Positions 52,175-61,179 of a DNA stretch of 64,000 nt are shown piece by piece; position 1 is the stretch's first letter, and each line of letters begins with the position of its first letter. The notes under the pieces were generated by a model, which saw only the letters and a list, made by a program, of their open reading frames with translations, had not been told where the DNA came from and did no database searches. This stretch comes from Dolichospermum compactum NIES-806 (GTDB lineage Bacteria; Cyanobacteriota; Cyanobacteriia; Cyanobacteriales; Nostocaceae), in contig NZ_AP018316.1 in the NCBI RefSeq assembly GCF_002368115.1, positions 4,336,202-4,400,201 of the forward strand, written 5' to 3'. The position numbers and the translations under genes were made by a program.

Positions 52175-53050
52175 ATGTCCTTACTCAAAACCTCGCTCAC
52201 AGGCTTAAAAGCAGACTCATTCCGTCATCCTCTGGACTTGGAAGCTACGAAAACTCTCAAACAAATTCCCGGTTTAGATATGATGGTGCGGAATTTGCTA
52301 GGTCCAATGGCTGAACAGGTTTTTTATGTGGAAAATATCGCTTCTAGTATTTTGGTGGGAGAAAAACAACTTCCTGATTTACACAAGTTACTACTAGAAG
52401 CTTGTCAAATTCTGGATATTGATCCGCCTCAGTTATATGTGCGTCAACATCCAGCCCCTAACGCTTACACCTTTGCTATGCGCGGTAAGCAGCCTTTTGT
52501 GGTCATTCATACATCCTTGATTGAGATTCTTACACCTGAAGAAATACAGGCTGTAATTGCCCATGAATTAGGTCATCTTAAATGCGATCATAGCGTATAC
52601 TTAACACCTGTGAATTTGTTGATTTTAGCCGCTGCCATTGTCCCAAATGTCGGCGCTGTCTTGGCTCAAGCTATCCAGTCACAATTATTAGAATGGGTCC
52701 GCTGTGCTGAGTTTACCTGCGATCGCGCCGCTTTGTTAGCTACCCAAGACCCAAAAGTTGTCATGTCAGTATTAATGAAGTTAGCCGGCGGTTCTCCCAG
52801 TTTAGCACCCCAACTCAATTTAGATGCCTTTGTTGACCAAGCTCGTGCCTATGATGACATTAGCAAAACCGAATTGGGTGAAATGGTCAAATCCGCCCGC
52901 ACAGCCCAATTAAGCCATCCTGTCCCCGTATTACGAGCTAGGGAAATTGACCGTTGGGCAAGTAGTCAAGAGTACCAAAAGTTAGTGCAAAATCACGGTA
53001 TTAATTACAAAAGTGAATCTCCATCCCCAGGCGGATGGCGGAATTGGTAG
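52175..53050 (+). CDS. M48 family metallopeptidase
   Basis: 291 aa zinc peptidase of the HtpX/Ste24 type. HELGH in IAHELGHLKCDHS near 128, third ligand in CAEFTCDRAALL near 187, a hydrophobic segment (about 143-165). Substrates unknown. Its last seven codons (G-G-W-R-N-W-stop) are spelled by DNA nearly identical to the first 21 nt of the tRNA-Leu gene that begins 109 bp downstream. Confidence 0.92.
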   Translation: MSLLKTSLTGLKADSFRHPLDLEATKTLKQIPGLDMMVRNLLGPMAEQVFYVENIASSILVGEKQLPDLHKLLLEACQILDIDPPQLYVRQHPAPNAYTFAMRGKQPFVVIHTSLIEILTPEEIQAVIAHELGHLKCDHSVYLTPVNLLILAAAIVPNVGAVLAQAIQSQLLEWVRCAEFTCDRAALLATQDPKVVMSVLMKLAGGSPSLAPQLNLDAFVDQARAYDDISKTELGEMVKSARTAQLSHPVPVLRAREIDRWASSQEYQKLVQNHGINYKSESPSPGGWRNW

Positions 53051-53113
53051 ATTTTACAGGAATCCGTTTCTGGAAATTTTCCAAAAAGTTTCTAAATTAA
53101 ATCTAATTACCTA

Positions 53114-53141
53114 TTGCCAAACTAAAAAAATAGGCTATAAT
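53114..53141 (+). promoter_or_regulatory. tRNA-Leu promoter
   Basis: TTGCCA (53114-53119), 16-nt spacer, TATAAT (53136-53141), ending 17 nt before the mature tRNA 5' end. Confidence 0.7.
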
Positions 53142-53158
53142 GGTAAAGTTACACCCAA

Positions 53159-53242
53159 GGGCGGGTGGCGGAATTGGTAGACGCACCGCACTCAAAATGC
53201 GGCGGCCGTGAGGTCATAGGAGTTCGATTCTCCTCCTGCCCA
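53159..53242 (+). tRNA. trnL: tRNA-Leu (anticodon CAA)
   Basis: 84 nt class II tRNA. Acceptor GGGCGGG pairs with CCTGCCC (one G-U); anticodon stem CCGCA/TGCGG with loop CTCAAAA gives CAA, reading UUG; long variable arm GGCCGTGAGGTCATA; T arm GGAGTTCGATTCTCC. The 3' CCA is not encoded (discriminator A followed by TATTT). Intronless, unlike the cyanobacterial tRNA-Leu(UAA). Confidence 0.95.
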
Positions 53243-53281
53243 TATTTGTCAAGGCTTCATCTGTTTGTCCTTTATTTTTAT

Positions 53282-53310
53282 CTCGTTCCCATACTCTGTA
53301 TGGGAACGAG
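53282..53310. terminator. Palindrome after tRNA-Leu (dispersed repeat)
   Basis: CTCGTTCCCATA-CTCTG-TATGGGAACGAG, perfect 12-bp stem, then AAAG. It belongs to the CGTTCCCA...TGGGAACG class of cyanobacterial repeats; may end the tRNA transcript. Confidence 0.6.
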
Positions 53311-53430
53311 AAAGGGTGAAACTGATATTTTACAAGGCTTTCACCTTAAGTTGACACCAATAAGCTTTTACTTTACCCATACACATCTGGGTTCTTTGTC
53401 ATTTGGCAAAAGTTTAGATCTCACCCGTGT

Positions 53431-55659
53431 TTATCTCTTACTATTACTATAGTAATATGAGCTATATCTGTAATTATAGTTATATCCCAGTCCTCGGAAT
53501 TTCTCGCCGTTGACTACTGTTCCTAGTAAATTGATGGGAGATGATTTTAGCGCATCAACAACTTGCTTGACGACTGATTTATCTGTTTTATCAATTCTGA
53601 CAACTAGCATGATACCATCAGTATTAATTGCTACTAGTCTAGCATCTACTAATCCTGACAAAGGAGGAGTATCATAAATCACTAAATCAAAATTCTCAGA
53701 GAAATAGTTCATCAGTTGAATCATTTTATCTGATGATAGTAACCGCGCCGGATCAGGTGGTAAAGGACCTGCCGTAATCACAGATAAACCATTAAGTCCG
53801 GGCATTTCTTGAATTACTTGCTTGACATCTATATCTGAAGAAATTAAGCTACTTAGTCCCCAGAGATTATTTAATTTTGATAGTTTGTGAACCTTGGATT
53901 TGCGGAGGTCACAATCTACAATTAATACTTTTTTCCCCATAATCGCGGCTGTTTTTGCCAGACTAAATGCCACCGTACTTTTACCATCTCCGGGGACAGC
54001 AGAGGAAACAACTAAAGACTTAATTGGTTTATCAGAATTAAGCAGTTGAATATTACTATATAAAACTTGTAAAGATTCCCAAAATGATCCCTGTCCATAA
54101 TAATACCTTGATTGGGAAGGTCTACGAGCAGAAGTTTTAGCTGGTTCATCATTTAGGAGAAGAGGGTCTAAAACTACTTCTGGTTGTTGATTTTTGTTTG
54201 TCAATTTTAAAGATGGATTCTGAGCTAAGTTTTTATTAAAGGGAAGAGTTCCTAATAAAGGCATTCCTATATTATCCTGGACATTTTTAACACTGTGAAA
54301 GGTATTATCAGTCTGTTCTTTCAGAGTAGCAGCACCTATGCCTAATAAAGAACTAGCCACAAATCCCAACATCAAATTGCGGGGAATATCTGGAGAAATT
54401 GGATATAGAGACTTACTAGGTGCTTGGATTAATTCCCAAGGTAGTTCTGTTTGAGCTACTTGTATTTGCAATTGCTCACGAGCAGCTAAAAAGCGATTTA
54501 AACTTTCATTGGCTATTTGTAAATTCCGTAGAATTTCAGTATATTGCCGAGACAAAACTGGCAACTGGTCTAATTTAAATTGCAGTTGTTTTTCTACTTG
54601 TACCATATATTGATTGTCTACTTCTATTTTCTTAATTAGATTCGTAGCTTCAGATATTCTGATATTAATAGTGCGTGCTGCTTCTGCCTCAATAATAGGT
54701 AAAAGGTTGGATCTTTTTTCTTGTAAGGTGCGGATAACTGGGTTATCTGGTTGAAACCGAGTTAATTCTCCAGATAGCTGGATATCTAATTGGCGTTGTT
54801 GAGCAATTAGGGTTTGATAAAGAGGGGCAGTATTGAGAATTGCTAACTGTTCTTCACGTCTCTGTAGCCTGTCATAAGCAGATCTGGCAGCGGTTAACTG
54901 TTGATTGATAGTTAGTTTTTGTTGTGTCAAAGATTGAATTTGCGAAGAAATTACTCCAGATTGGTTTTCCGGATCAATAAAATCGTATCTTTGGCGGAAC
55001 ATTTGCATTTCTTTTTGCAACTGTCCTAGCCTAATTCGGATTTCAGGTAGTTTTGCATCCACAAATTGAACTCCCTGACGGAGCTTTGTTTGTCGCTTGT
55101 TGAGGCTATATTTTAAATAAAAATCAGCCAGAGGATCTAATATGAGTTTAATTTCTTGGTTATTCTCACTTTTATAGTTAACTTGGATTATTTTTGATTC
55201 TCCCAAGCGACGAATAGTTAACCGTTTGGTAAGGGTATTATAATCAATATCAGGATGAGATTTTTGTATTTCTTTAATAAAATCTTTCAGCAGTTCTGGA
55301 CTTTGGAGTACTTGAATTTGGCTATCATAATCTAGTCCAGATGGACTAAAGGTATTACCGACTCCTATGTTGATTTTCCCTAGTTCAGAGTCACTATTAA
55401 CAGATTCAACTAATATTTTGAAGTTGCCTTCATAAATTGGTACTTGGTTAAAAGTTGCATAAATAACACTACCCATAGCAACGGAAGCAACTCCTATGAT
55501 GATAATTGCTCGGCGCTGTAAAAGACCAAGAAAGGACTTGAGGTTAAAATCACTAGCCTCTTCTGAAAATTGGGAAAAGGTGGGATTGGGAAATGATTCA
55601 GCGATCGGAATGATATCACTGATAGAACTTGTTTGGTTTGTAATTTGCTTATTAAGCAT
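53431..55659 (-). CDS. Polysaccharide co-polymerase/tyrosine autokinase (Wzc-like)
   Basis: 742 aa. Wzz domain with membrane helices near 48-68 and 425-445 flanking a periplasmic coiled-coil region, then a cytoplasmic BY-kinase: Walker A VPGDGKST near 560, Walker A' VDCDLR near 588, Walker B IYDTPP near 665. The tail YNYNYRYSSYYY is a tyrosine cluster for autophosphorylation. Controls chain length and export of exopolysaccharide. First gene of the glycan cluster. Confidence 0.94.
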   Translation of the reverse strand: MLNKQITNQTSSISDIIPIAESFPNPTFSQFSEEASDFNLKSFLGLLQRRAIIIIGVASVAMGSVIYATFNQVPIYEGNFKILVESVNSDSELGKINIGVGNTFSPSGLDYDSQIQVLQSPELLKDFIKEIQKSHPDIDYNTLTKRLTIRRLGESKIIQVNYKSENNQEIKLILDPLADFYLKYSLNKRQTKLRQGVQFVDAKLPEIRIRLGQLQKEMQMFRQRYDFIDPENQSGVISSQIQSLTQQKLTINQQLTAARSAYDRLQRREEQLAILNTAPLYQTLIAQQRQLDIQLSGELTRFQPDNPVIRTLQEKRSNLLPIIEAEAARTINIRISEATNLIKKIEVDNQYMVQVEKQLQFKLDQLPVLSRQYTEILRNLQIANESLNRFLAAREQLQIQVAQTELPWELIQAPSKSLYPISPDIPRNLMLGFVASSLLGIGAATLKEQTDNTFHSVKNVQDNIGMPLLGTLPFNKNLAQNPSLKLTNKNQQPEVVLDPLLLNDEPAKTSARRPSQSRYYYGQGSFWESLQVLYSNIQLLNSDKPIKSLVVSSAVPGDGKSTVAFSLAKTAAIMGKKVLIVDCDLRKSKVHKLSKLNNLWGLSSLISSDIDVKQVIQEMPGLNGLSVITAGPLPPDPARLLSSDKMIQLMNYFSENFDLVIYDTPPLSGLVDARLVAINTDGIMLVVRIDKTDKSVVKQVVDALKSSPINLLGTVVNGEKFRGLGYNYNYRYSSYYYSNSKR

Positions 55660-56067
55660 TGATTTTTATTGTGTAAGTAGGTGGGCGTTAAAAATTGTCG
55701 TTGGGGCAAGGGAACAGGGAACTCTTAACTGGGAACTCTTAACTGGGAACAGGAAGAGAGTTTTGAGTGATTTTACTTTTCTTCACATACCTTTAAATCT
55801 TTCTGTTCACATACTTAAGTAATAATGGAACGATATATCAACGTTGTTACTATTGTGAGGAAATTGCTATTTGTTAATATAACACCTCAATTAAGCTAGA
55901 GGATACATTTAAATGAGGATTATCATAAATTAAACGTTATATGGATGGAGTGCTTATCCCTGATATTTTGTAGGAATCGCTCTTAAATAAAATCCATATA
56001 CAGCAATAGTTTTGGACATCTAAAATGAATATTTAATCACCGGGGGAGCGGTAGAACCCGCACTCCG
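55660..56067. other. Spacer between acetyltransferase and Wzc-like genes
   Basis: 408 bp. GGGAACA and CTCTTAACTGGGAA tandem units at about 55709-55750 (STRR); the rest is AT-rich with no gene. Probably holds the promoter of the Wzc-like gene. Confidence 0.55.
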
Positions 56068-56640
56068 CTAATTTTTGGTGGTGTCTGATGCCAAATTTTC
56101 CCATTCTGTCCTTTTTTTGATTGGTTTAGCCGGATTTCCTGAGTAGATGATATTCGCTTCTAAGGATCTTCCTGTGACACTACCCAATGCTAAAACTGCT
56201 CCCCGTCCAATAGTAACACCAGGTCCGATGACTGATTTTGCCGCTATCCAACTACCCTCTTGAATATGAATAGCTCCAGGAATTAGTTCAAAGTTGGGGT
56301 GATTCCAGTTATGATTACCAGTACAGAGATAAACTCCCTGAGACAAACACACATGATTTTCGATCACCACAGGAGCTATATTATCAATCCAGACATCTTC
56401 TCCAATCCAAACGTAATCACCAAGGGTCAAGCGCCAGGGAAATTTAATTTTTACTCCTGTTTTAATGCGTACACCTTTACCTATAGTAGCACCAAACAGT
56501 CTCAGTATTGAAACTTTTATAGATGATATAGGCAGCCAATAACTCTCCACTATGGGTGAGCCAATGAAATACCATAGAAGTTGTTGGATATATGGCGCTC
56601 CAGGTGTATAATTCTCAAGTGTGTAATTGTCTAAACGCAT
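56068..56640 (-). CDS. WcaF-like hexapeptide acetyltransferase
   Basis: 190 aa from ATG 56640. Left-handed beta-helix acetyltransferase of the colanic-acid WcaF type: LDNYTLENYTPGAPYIQQLL start, hexapeptides IGKGVRIKTGVKIKFPWRLT and the GNHNWNHPNFELIPGAI active region. O-acetylates a polysaccharide sugar using acetyl-CoA. Longer upstream reading runs into repeat DNA and is not supported. Confidence 0.88.
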   Translation of the reverse strand: MRLDNYTLENYTPGAPYIQQLLWYFIGSPIVESYWLPISSIKVSILRLFGATIGKGVRIKTGVKIKFPWRLTLGDYVWIGEDVWIDNIAPVVIENHVCLSQGVYLCTGNHNWNHPNFELIPGAIHIQEGSWIAAKSVIGPGVTIGRGAVLALGSVTGRSLEANIIYSGNPAKPIKKRTEWENLASDTTKN

Positions 56641-56800
56641 AAAATGGGGAGTGAAAACGTGGGTTAAAGCTGGCTCCTGTACGACCTGAGACAATCCAAA
56701 ACAGGGAACGTATACTATCGCGGACAAAAAGCTCTGAATCACGGATTAGACGGATTACGCTGATTTCACGGATTTTAAATTGGACAAAAATATTTACAGT

Positions 56801-56850
56801 CATTGCGAGCGAAGGGAAGCAATCACAACCCTTGGGATTGCTTCGGTCTA
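56801..56850. repeat. Dispersed CATTGCGAGCGAAGGGAAGC repeat disrupting vapC
   Basis: CATTGCGAGCGAAGGGAAGC then AATCACAACCC...GGGATTGCTTCGGTC, with AAGCAATC/GATTGCTT as a stem. Common cyanobacterial repeat type. It lies where the VapC reading frame is lost; TCACGGATTAGACGG... follows at about 56740-56775. Confidence 0.65.
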
Positions 56851-56935
56851 AAATCAGGCTAGTGGCTCTTGTAGAAAGTTTATTTGGACAGATGCCGCAC
56901 CAAATGAAAGAATGGGTATCTAGTAATAGGTTCAT
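56840..56935 (-). pseudogene. vapC: VapC-type PIN toxin, 5' fragment
   Basis: About 32 codons, MNLLLDTHSFIW then NKLSTRATSLILD, the start of a PIN-domain toxin with its first catalytic Asp. After that the frame runs into a dispersed repeat and the remaining active-site residues are missing. The ATG overlaps the antitoxin stop (ATGA), the normal coupling. Confidence 0.75.
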
Positions 56936-57129
56936 CCTTCACCTAGCCAAAACTCATCCGGGAGAGGATTGTTAAAGTCTTTGCTTATCCATTCTTTACC
57001 TTCTTGAAGTCCGAGAATCCGAGGTGGTTGGGAAATGATGTCTTTTGGGTGAACATATTTTTGGGTAAGGAACTCAATGAAGTCTTCAATTTGCTGAATC
57101 TCTGGGTTAGGGATGATTTGGGTTGTCAT
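56932..57129 (-). CDS. vapB: VapB/DUF2281-type antitoxin, partner toxin broken
   Basis: 65 aa. Small acidic protein with QQIEDFIEFLTQKYV and a C-terminal PPRILGLQEGKEWISKDFN and LPDEFW segment, as in antitoxins paired with PIN toxins. The downstream toxin is truncated to its first 30 residues, so the antitoxin is now an orphan. No full DNA-binding domain is visible. Confidence 0.75.
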   Translation of the reverse strand: MTTQIIPNPEIQQIEDFIEFLTQKYVHPKDIISQPPRILGLQEGKEWISKDFNNPLPDEFWLGEG

Positions 57130-57153
57130 ATTACCATCGTGCTTGCTGGGTTT

Positions 57154-57936
57154 TTATTTTTGAGTTTGCTGAATATCTATTTTCTCTGCTTCTATTATAT
57201 GTATACCCAGCAATAGTTCTGCTAAAACTCTCTGAAATGTATAATACCATCCATGCCAACCGTCAAGAATACCGCCTTTGAGGATGAGACAATAGATGAA
57301 GATGATTAAAGGTGCGAGGATTTTCTCTTTGCGGATGCGATCGCCTATACTAAGTTCATGCTCTGGTGTTTCTAGAAGTTTTTTACTTTCAATTACCATA
57401 TAACGATCTTGCGCCCATAACCAACGACTCAATGGTTTGCGATCGTCGTGGTGGATGTATGCTGATAATTGACTAGATTTACCTTGATTCTTTAAAAGTT
57501 GAGTATGTCCGTCATCAATATATATTGCTTTGTCTTTACGGAAAAGAATTTGACGGGGAGGTAGTATAGTACCTCGTAAGGGTTTACCAAATACACAATA
57601 TTTGAATTTAGCAAAATAGCCATCAATGCCAGAATTGGGAGATAGATTTTTTATTTCAGTTGTTAGTGCATCAGTGACAATATAATCTGCATCTAAGGAT
57701 AAAACCCACTCAGTTGCAACTTTTTCTAATCCATAGTTCCACTGAGTAGCATGAGTATCAAATTTTCTGGAAAATACTTCTACTTGAGGATATTGAGACA
57801 AAATCTTTAATGTTGTATCTGTGCTATAACTGTCAATGACAATGATTTTACTTGCCCATTTAAGTTTTTCTAGGGTACGATTAATGTTATTTTCCTCGTT
57901 ATAGGTAAGGATGAGGGGGGTAATTTGTTCTAACAT
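57154..57936 (-). CDS. Glycosyltransferase family 2 (WaaE/KdtX-like)
   Basis: 260 aa from ATG 57936. GT-A fold: PLILTYNEENNINRTLEKL start, VIDSYSTDTTLKIL, metal-binding LSLDADYIV (DxD) near 88, then a C-terminal amphipathic or membrane-associated region (IIFIYCLILKGGILDGWHGW). Adds a sugar to lipid or polysaccharide. Middle of the glycan cluster. Confidence 0.87.
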   Translation of the reverse strand: MLEQITPLILTYNEENNINRTLEKLKWASKIIVIDSYSTDTTLKILSQYPQVEVFSRKFDTHATQWNYGLEKVATEWVLSLDADYIVTDALTTEIKNLSPNSGIDGYFAKFKYCVFGKPLRGTILPPRQILFRKDKAIYIDDGHTQLLKNQGKSSQLSAYIHHDDRKPLSRWLWAQDRYMVIESKKLLETPEHELSIGDRIRKEKILAPLIIFIYCLILKGGILDGWHGWYYTFQRVLAELLLGIHIIEAEKIDIQQTQK

Positions 57937-57959
57937 GAGGATATTCAAATAAATTCTTG

Positions 57960-58367
57960 TTATTGAACTATGGTACTAGAACACAACATACTTTTCCAAA
58001 GGTAGGGAAATCTACCTGCAAACTTAAACTTGATATTTGTACAGTTCTCTGATTTAAGTAAAGCCGTCATAGTTGGTACGGAAAAGAATTTGATATGACC
58101 ACCATCCCAAAGAGCGGTAAAATGGTTGTCCATTTTCCCTGTAGCAGCCATCACTAGGTTTTTTAAATAACCATGATAGGGTGTGGTTAGAATTAACCCA
58201 CCATTGGGTTTGAGGCATTTTTTAGCGTTTCTGACTAATTCTTTAGGATAAAATAAATGCTCAATTACCTCAACAGCAATCACAATATCAAAGTTGTCTC
58301 CTAGTTGAGAATATGGTAAATCATAAATGCTACCTTGAATAAAGCGACAATGTTTTATGGAAAGTCT
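57960..58367 (-). pseudogene. SAM methyltransferase, 5'-truncated
   Basis: C-terminal 135 codons of a UbiG-like methyltransferase (FIQGSIYDLPYSQLGDNFDI; VIEHLFYPKELVRNAKKCLK; AATGKMDNHFTALWDGGHIK). In frame, a stop precedes HCRFIQ and the N-terminal SAM-binding motif I is missing. CTACCTGCAAA sequences occur near both ends of the fragment (58012 and 58398). Likely inactive. Confidence 0.72.
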
Positions 58368-58408
58368 TTACCTCCAGATGTCTAATACAAGGTAATCTAC
58401 CTGCAAAG

Positions 58409-59125
58409 TTATTTTCTAATGGCTTCAATATGTGAAAAATCTGTCCAGTTAATATTAAAACCATTATTATTTAAAATTTGAGTTATTATCTTAATTGCAT
58501 CATGATATCCATTCTGTTCAAGTATTTGAGAATGTACTTCAATAAAAATTGCCCTCAAATCTGAAGAAGTTAAAACTTTCTGCATACCTCTAAGGACTTC
58601 AATTTCTGCTCCTTCTACATCTATTTTGATCACATTAGGAGTATAACCTAATTGCTTGAAAATATTATCACCAGTAGTAATTTCTACTTCTATACTATTA
58701 CTTGTCTTACCATAATTTGATAATTTATTTGTTGGGGAAGTTGGATCATCATTAAGAGAAAAATATGTAGTTCCAGTTTTACTGCCTAATGCTGATTCGA
58801 TCACAATTAAGTTTCCCTTATTAGGAATTTTTCTGCACAACTGTGCGCTTAAAGGTGATGGTTCACAAGCTATAACTTTACCTTCATTTCCAACTTGACT
58901 CAATATTTGTTCTGTATAATATCCAATATTTGCTCCTATATCCCATACGATATCACCAGCTTTAATATATCTCAATAAAGCAGATTCAAAATTACTCTCA
59001 TATCCTTTACTAATTTTAGTAGATAGGTATGCTAAAAACTTTCTACCAATACTATTTTTCCTTAAAAAGGATCTTGTATTTATGATGTATGGGCTTTGAA
59101 CGAGGCTAGAAAATATAGATTTCAT
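58409..59125 (-). CDS. FkbM family methyltransferase
   Basis: 238 aa. SAM motif GDIVWDIGANIGYYTEQIL near 58, GKVIACEPSP near 82, acidic motif KIDVEGAEIEVLRG near 165, typical of FkbM O-methyltransferases that modify glycans. In the polysaccharide cluster; a sugar or glycolipid methyl acceptor is likely. Complete. Confidence 0.9.
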   Translation of the reverse strand: MKSIFSSLVQSPYIINTRSFLRKNSIGRKFLAYLSTKISKGYESNFESALLRYIKAGDIVWDIGANIGYYTEQILSQVGNEGKVIACEPSPLSAQLCRKIPNKGNLIVIESALGSKTGTTYFSLNDDPTSPTNKLSNYGKTSNSIEVEITTGDNIFKQLGYTPNVIKIDVEGAEIEVLRGMQKVLTSSDLRAIFIEVHSQILEQNGYHDAIKIITQILNNNGFNINWTDFSHIEAIRK

Positions 59126-59226
59126 AGTATTCTTAGAGAAAATGGAAAATATTTAGATTTTAACAAAGCATTAGCATTTATATCAACTAATTTTTGATGG
59201 GTTATTTATACATCAAAATCTATTAT

Positions 59227-60195
59227 TTAAATGATCTTATGAAGAATAAGCAATCTTTCAAAAGACTCAAATTGTTCCTTACTGATTTTTTCTTGTTGAA
59301 CTGCTTGCTGGTTGATTTTAATATGCTGAGGATTAAACATACTGATTACAATTGCGTAAGGTGAATAAATTCTTTGAAAATATGATAATATAATTTGGTG
59401 CATATTTTCTTGTGGAATAAATTTTCTTCCAAATATAGACTCAATTTCAGAATAGAGGTTTTTATCCTTAAGTTGTTCAAATATCAATGCTATACTCGGT
59501 TCAATTCTAAAGGGAGAATACATCACAATTTTTATATCTTTATCAGCAAGATTTTTCAATGTCATTGAATCATGCTTACCAATTCCTCCACAGGCTATTT
59601 GAAGTATATCAGGCTTAATATTTTGAGATGTGAAGAAGTTATTTACTAATTCTATTGATTGATATGTAGCAAATCCATAACTTCTAATCTTACCACATTT
59701 TTTTTGTGCTTCTAAAAATTCAATCACTTCAAAGATGTCATCTGATTTGTTTTCAAAGTCATAACCGTGAAATAATATATTATCAATATAATCAGTACGC
59801 AAAGATTTTAAGCTGGTATTTAAGCTAATAGTTGCATTTTTGACTGTAAAGTCTATCTTAGGTGAAACCTGACCAGCCGCAGACTTGACTATTGTTTGAG
59901 ATTGAGGGATATAATTGACAATATTTCTTGCTAATGTTTTAGCTATTCTGATAAATTTATTGTTACGTGGACTCAAACCAAATTTAGTTGTAATTTCTAC
60001 ATTTTCTCTAGAAATTTTCTCTTGTATTAAGAAATTTCCCAATAGGGATTCTGCTTCACCCCAACCATAAGAACGGGCTATATCAAAATAGTTAATACCT
60101 GCTTCGTGTGCTAATTTAAGAGCATAAAGGCTATTCTTTTTGTCAATTTTACCTAAAATTGAAGCACAGCCAAAACCCAGTTTAGTTACTAACAT
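59227..60195 (-). CDS. Aldo/keto reductase family protein
   Basis: 322 aa TIM barrel. LGFGCASILGK start, catalytic Asp/Tyr in INYFDIARSYGWGEAESLLG near 34-52, Lys in EITTKFG near 72 and His in ILFHGYDF near 142. Probably NADPH-linked reduction of a nucleotide sugar or glycan intermediate. Its ATG lies 1 bp beyond the stop of the upstream PhyH-like gene, so the two are coupled. Confidence 0.88.
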   Translation of the reverse strand: MLVTKLGFGCASILGKIDKKNSLYALKLAHEAGINYFDIARSYGWGEAESLLGNFLIQEKISRENVEITTKFGLSPRNNKFIRIAKTLARNIVNYIPQSQTIVKSAAGQVSPKIDFTVKNATISLNTSLKSLRTDYIDNILFHGYDFENKSDDIFEVIEFLEAQKKCGKIRSYGFATYQSIELVNNFFTSQNIKPDILQIACGGIGKHDSMTLKNLADKDIKIVMYSPFRIEPSIALIFEQLKDKNLYSEIESIFGRKFIPQENMHQIILSYFQRIYSPYAIVISMFNPQHIKINQQAVQQEKISKEQFESFERLLILHKII

Positions 60196-60196
60196 A

Positions 60197-61150
60197 TTAA
60201 AAATACCTCAGTTGTAGAAATAAACGATCATGTTCAATGGGTGCTAAAGCTTTATGGTAACAGGAAGCATCCTCAAGAAAACATTTTCCTGCTTTACCTT
60301 GAATTGTAATAATGTCTGTTGGAGAATAATTTTGATGAATTACCTCTTCAGGAAGACGCGCACTACGCAAAAGCATAAACATCTTTTTATTTACATGACT
60401 CCCTTTAACAAGAATATGTGCGCCACTTTTAATATCTACATCGGTTAGATAAAAAGAAACATAGAAAAAGTTAAATCCATGTATGTCATAATGATAGTCA
60501 ATGGTTTGATTCTGGCTACGTCTTGCTTCTGGAGATAATGTATTCGCAAAACTCCACCACAATCTGACATCACAGCTAGTGGGAAAGTAACCCAGGTATT
60601 GTGATGAAATATCTAATAATTGACTATCATACCTAAGTTTGTGTATTTCCTTTATTTTTAGAGGTTGATCTACATTAGCCATTGCAATTTTATGATCTTG
60701 TTTGGTCTGATACTGATATTCATCATAAGTAAAAGATAAACCATTTCCAGTCGCAATCAGGTTTTCTGTCTTGGCGGCTGCTACTATGGATGCAACTGAT
60801 TGTTGATTTAGCTCAAGTTGGTCGTAATATGAGTTATTTTTAATGTAACTAGCTATTTCTTGTGGCTCAAGATTAGAGCAATTTAATATTTGAGTTTTAA
60901 ACTTCAAACTATTCTCAATCTTATTTTTTTGAAAAAGTTGCTTTATTCTTTTGAATTGAGAATAATATTTTCTGCACATATAAAATCTGCCAAAAATATA
61001 CCCAAAATTACCGTTTAATATTTTTTTGATGATCACGCGATAATCTAATTTAGGATTATCAGATGTATAAGCTAAGTTAGGCTGATTCATAAATTTTAAG
61101 TCTTTTTTATGTTTCTCAACAACAGTTAATGGTAGATACTCAGTATCCAA
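60197..61150 (-). CDS. Phytanoyl-CoA dioxygenase-like 2OG/Fe(II) oxygenase
   Basis: 317 aa. The C-terminal half has a jelly-roll Fe site: HYDIHG (HxD-like) near 218, SGAHILVKGSHVNKKM near 242, distal His in CYHKALAP near 300 and Arg in FLQLRYF. The N-terminal half is helical and unrecognised. Likely hydroxylates a small or glycan-linked substrate. Coupled to the aldo/keto reductase downstream. Confidence 0.78.
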   Translation of the reverse strand: MDTEYLPLTVVEKHKKDLKFMNQPNLAYTSDNPKLDYRVIIKKILNGNFGYIFGRFYMCRKYYSQFKRIKQLFQKNKIENSLKFKTQILNCSNLEPQEIASYIKNNSYYDQLELNQQSVASIVAAAKTENLIATGNGLSFTYDEYQYQTKQDHKIAMANVDQPLKIKEIHKLRYDSQLLDISSQYLGYFPTSCDVRLWWSFANTLSPEARRSQNQTIDYHYDIHGFNFFYVSFYLTDVDIKSGAHILVKGSHVNKKMFMLLRSARLPEEVIHQNYSPTDIITIQGKAGKCFLEDASCYHKALAPIEHDRLFLQLRYF

Positions 61151-61179
61151 GGTCTCTTCTTTACTAAAAGGTTCGGTTC

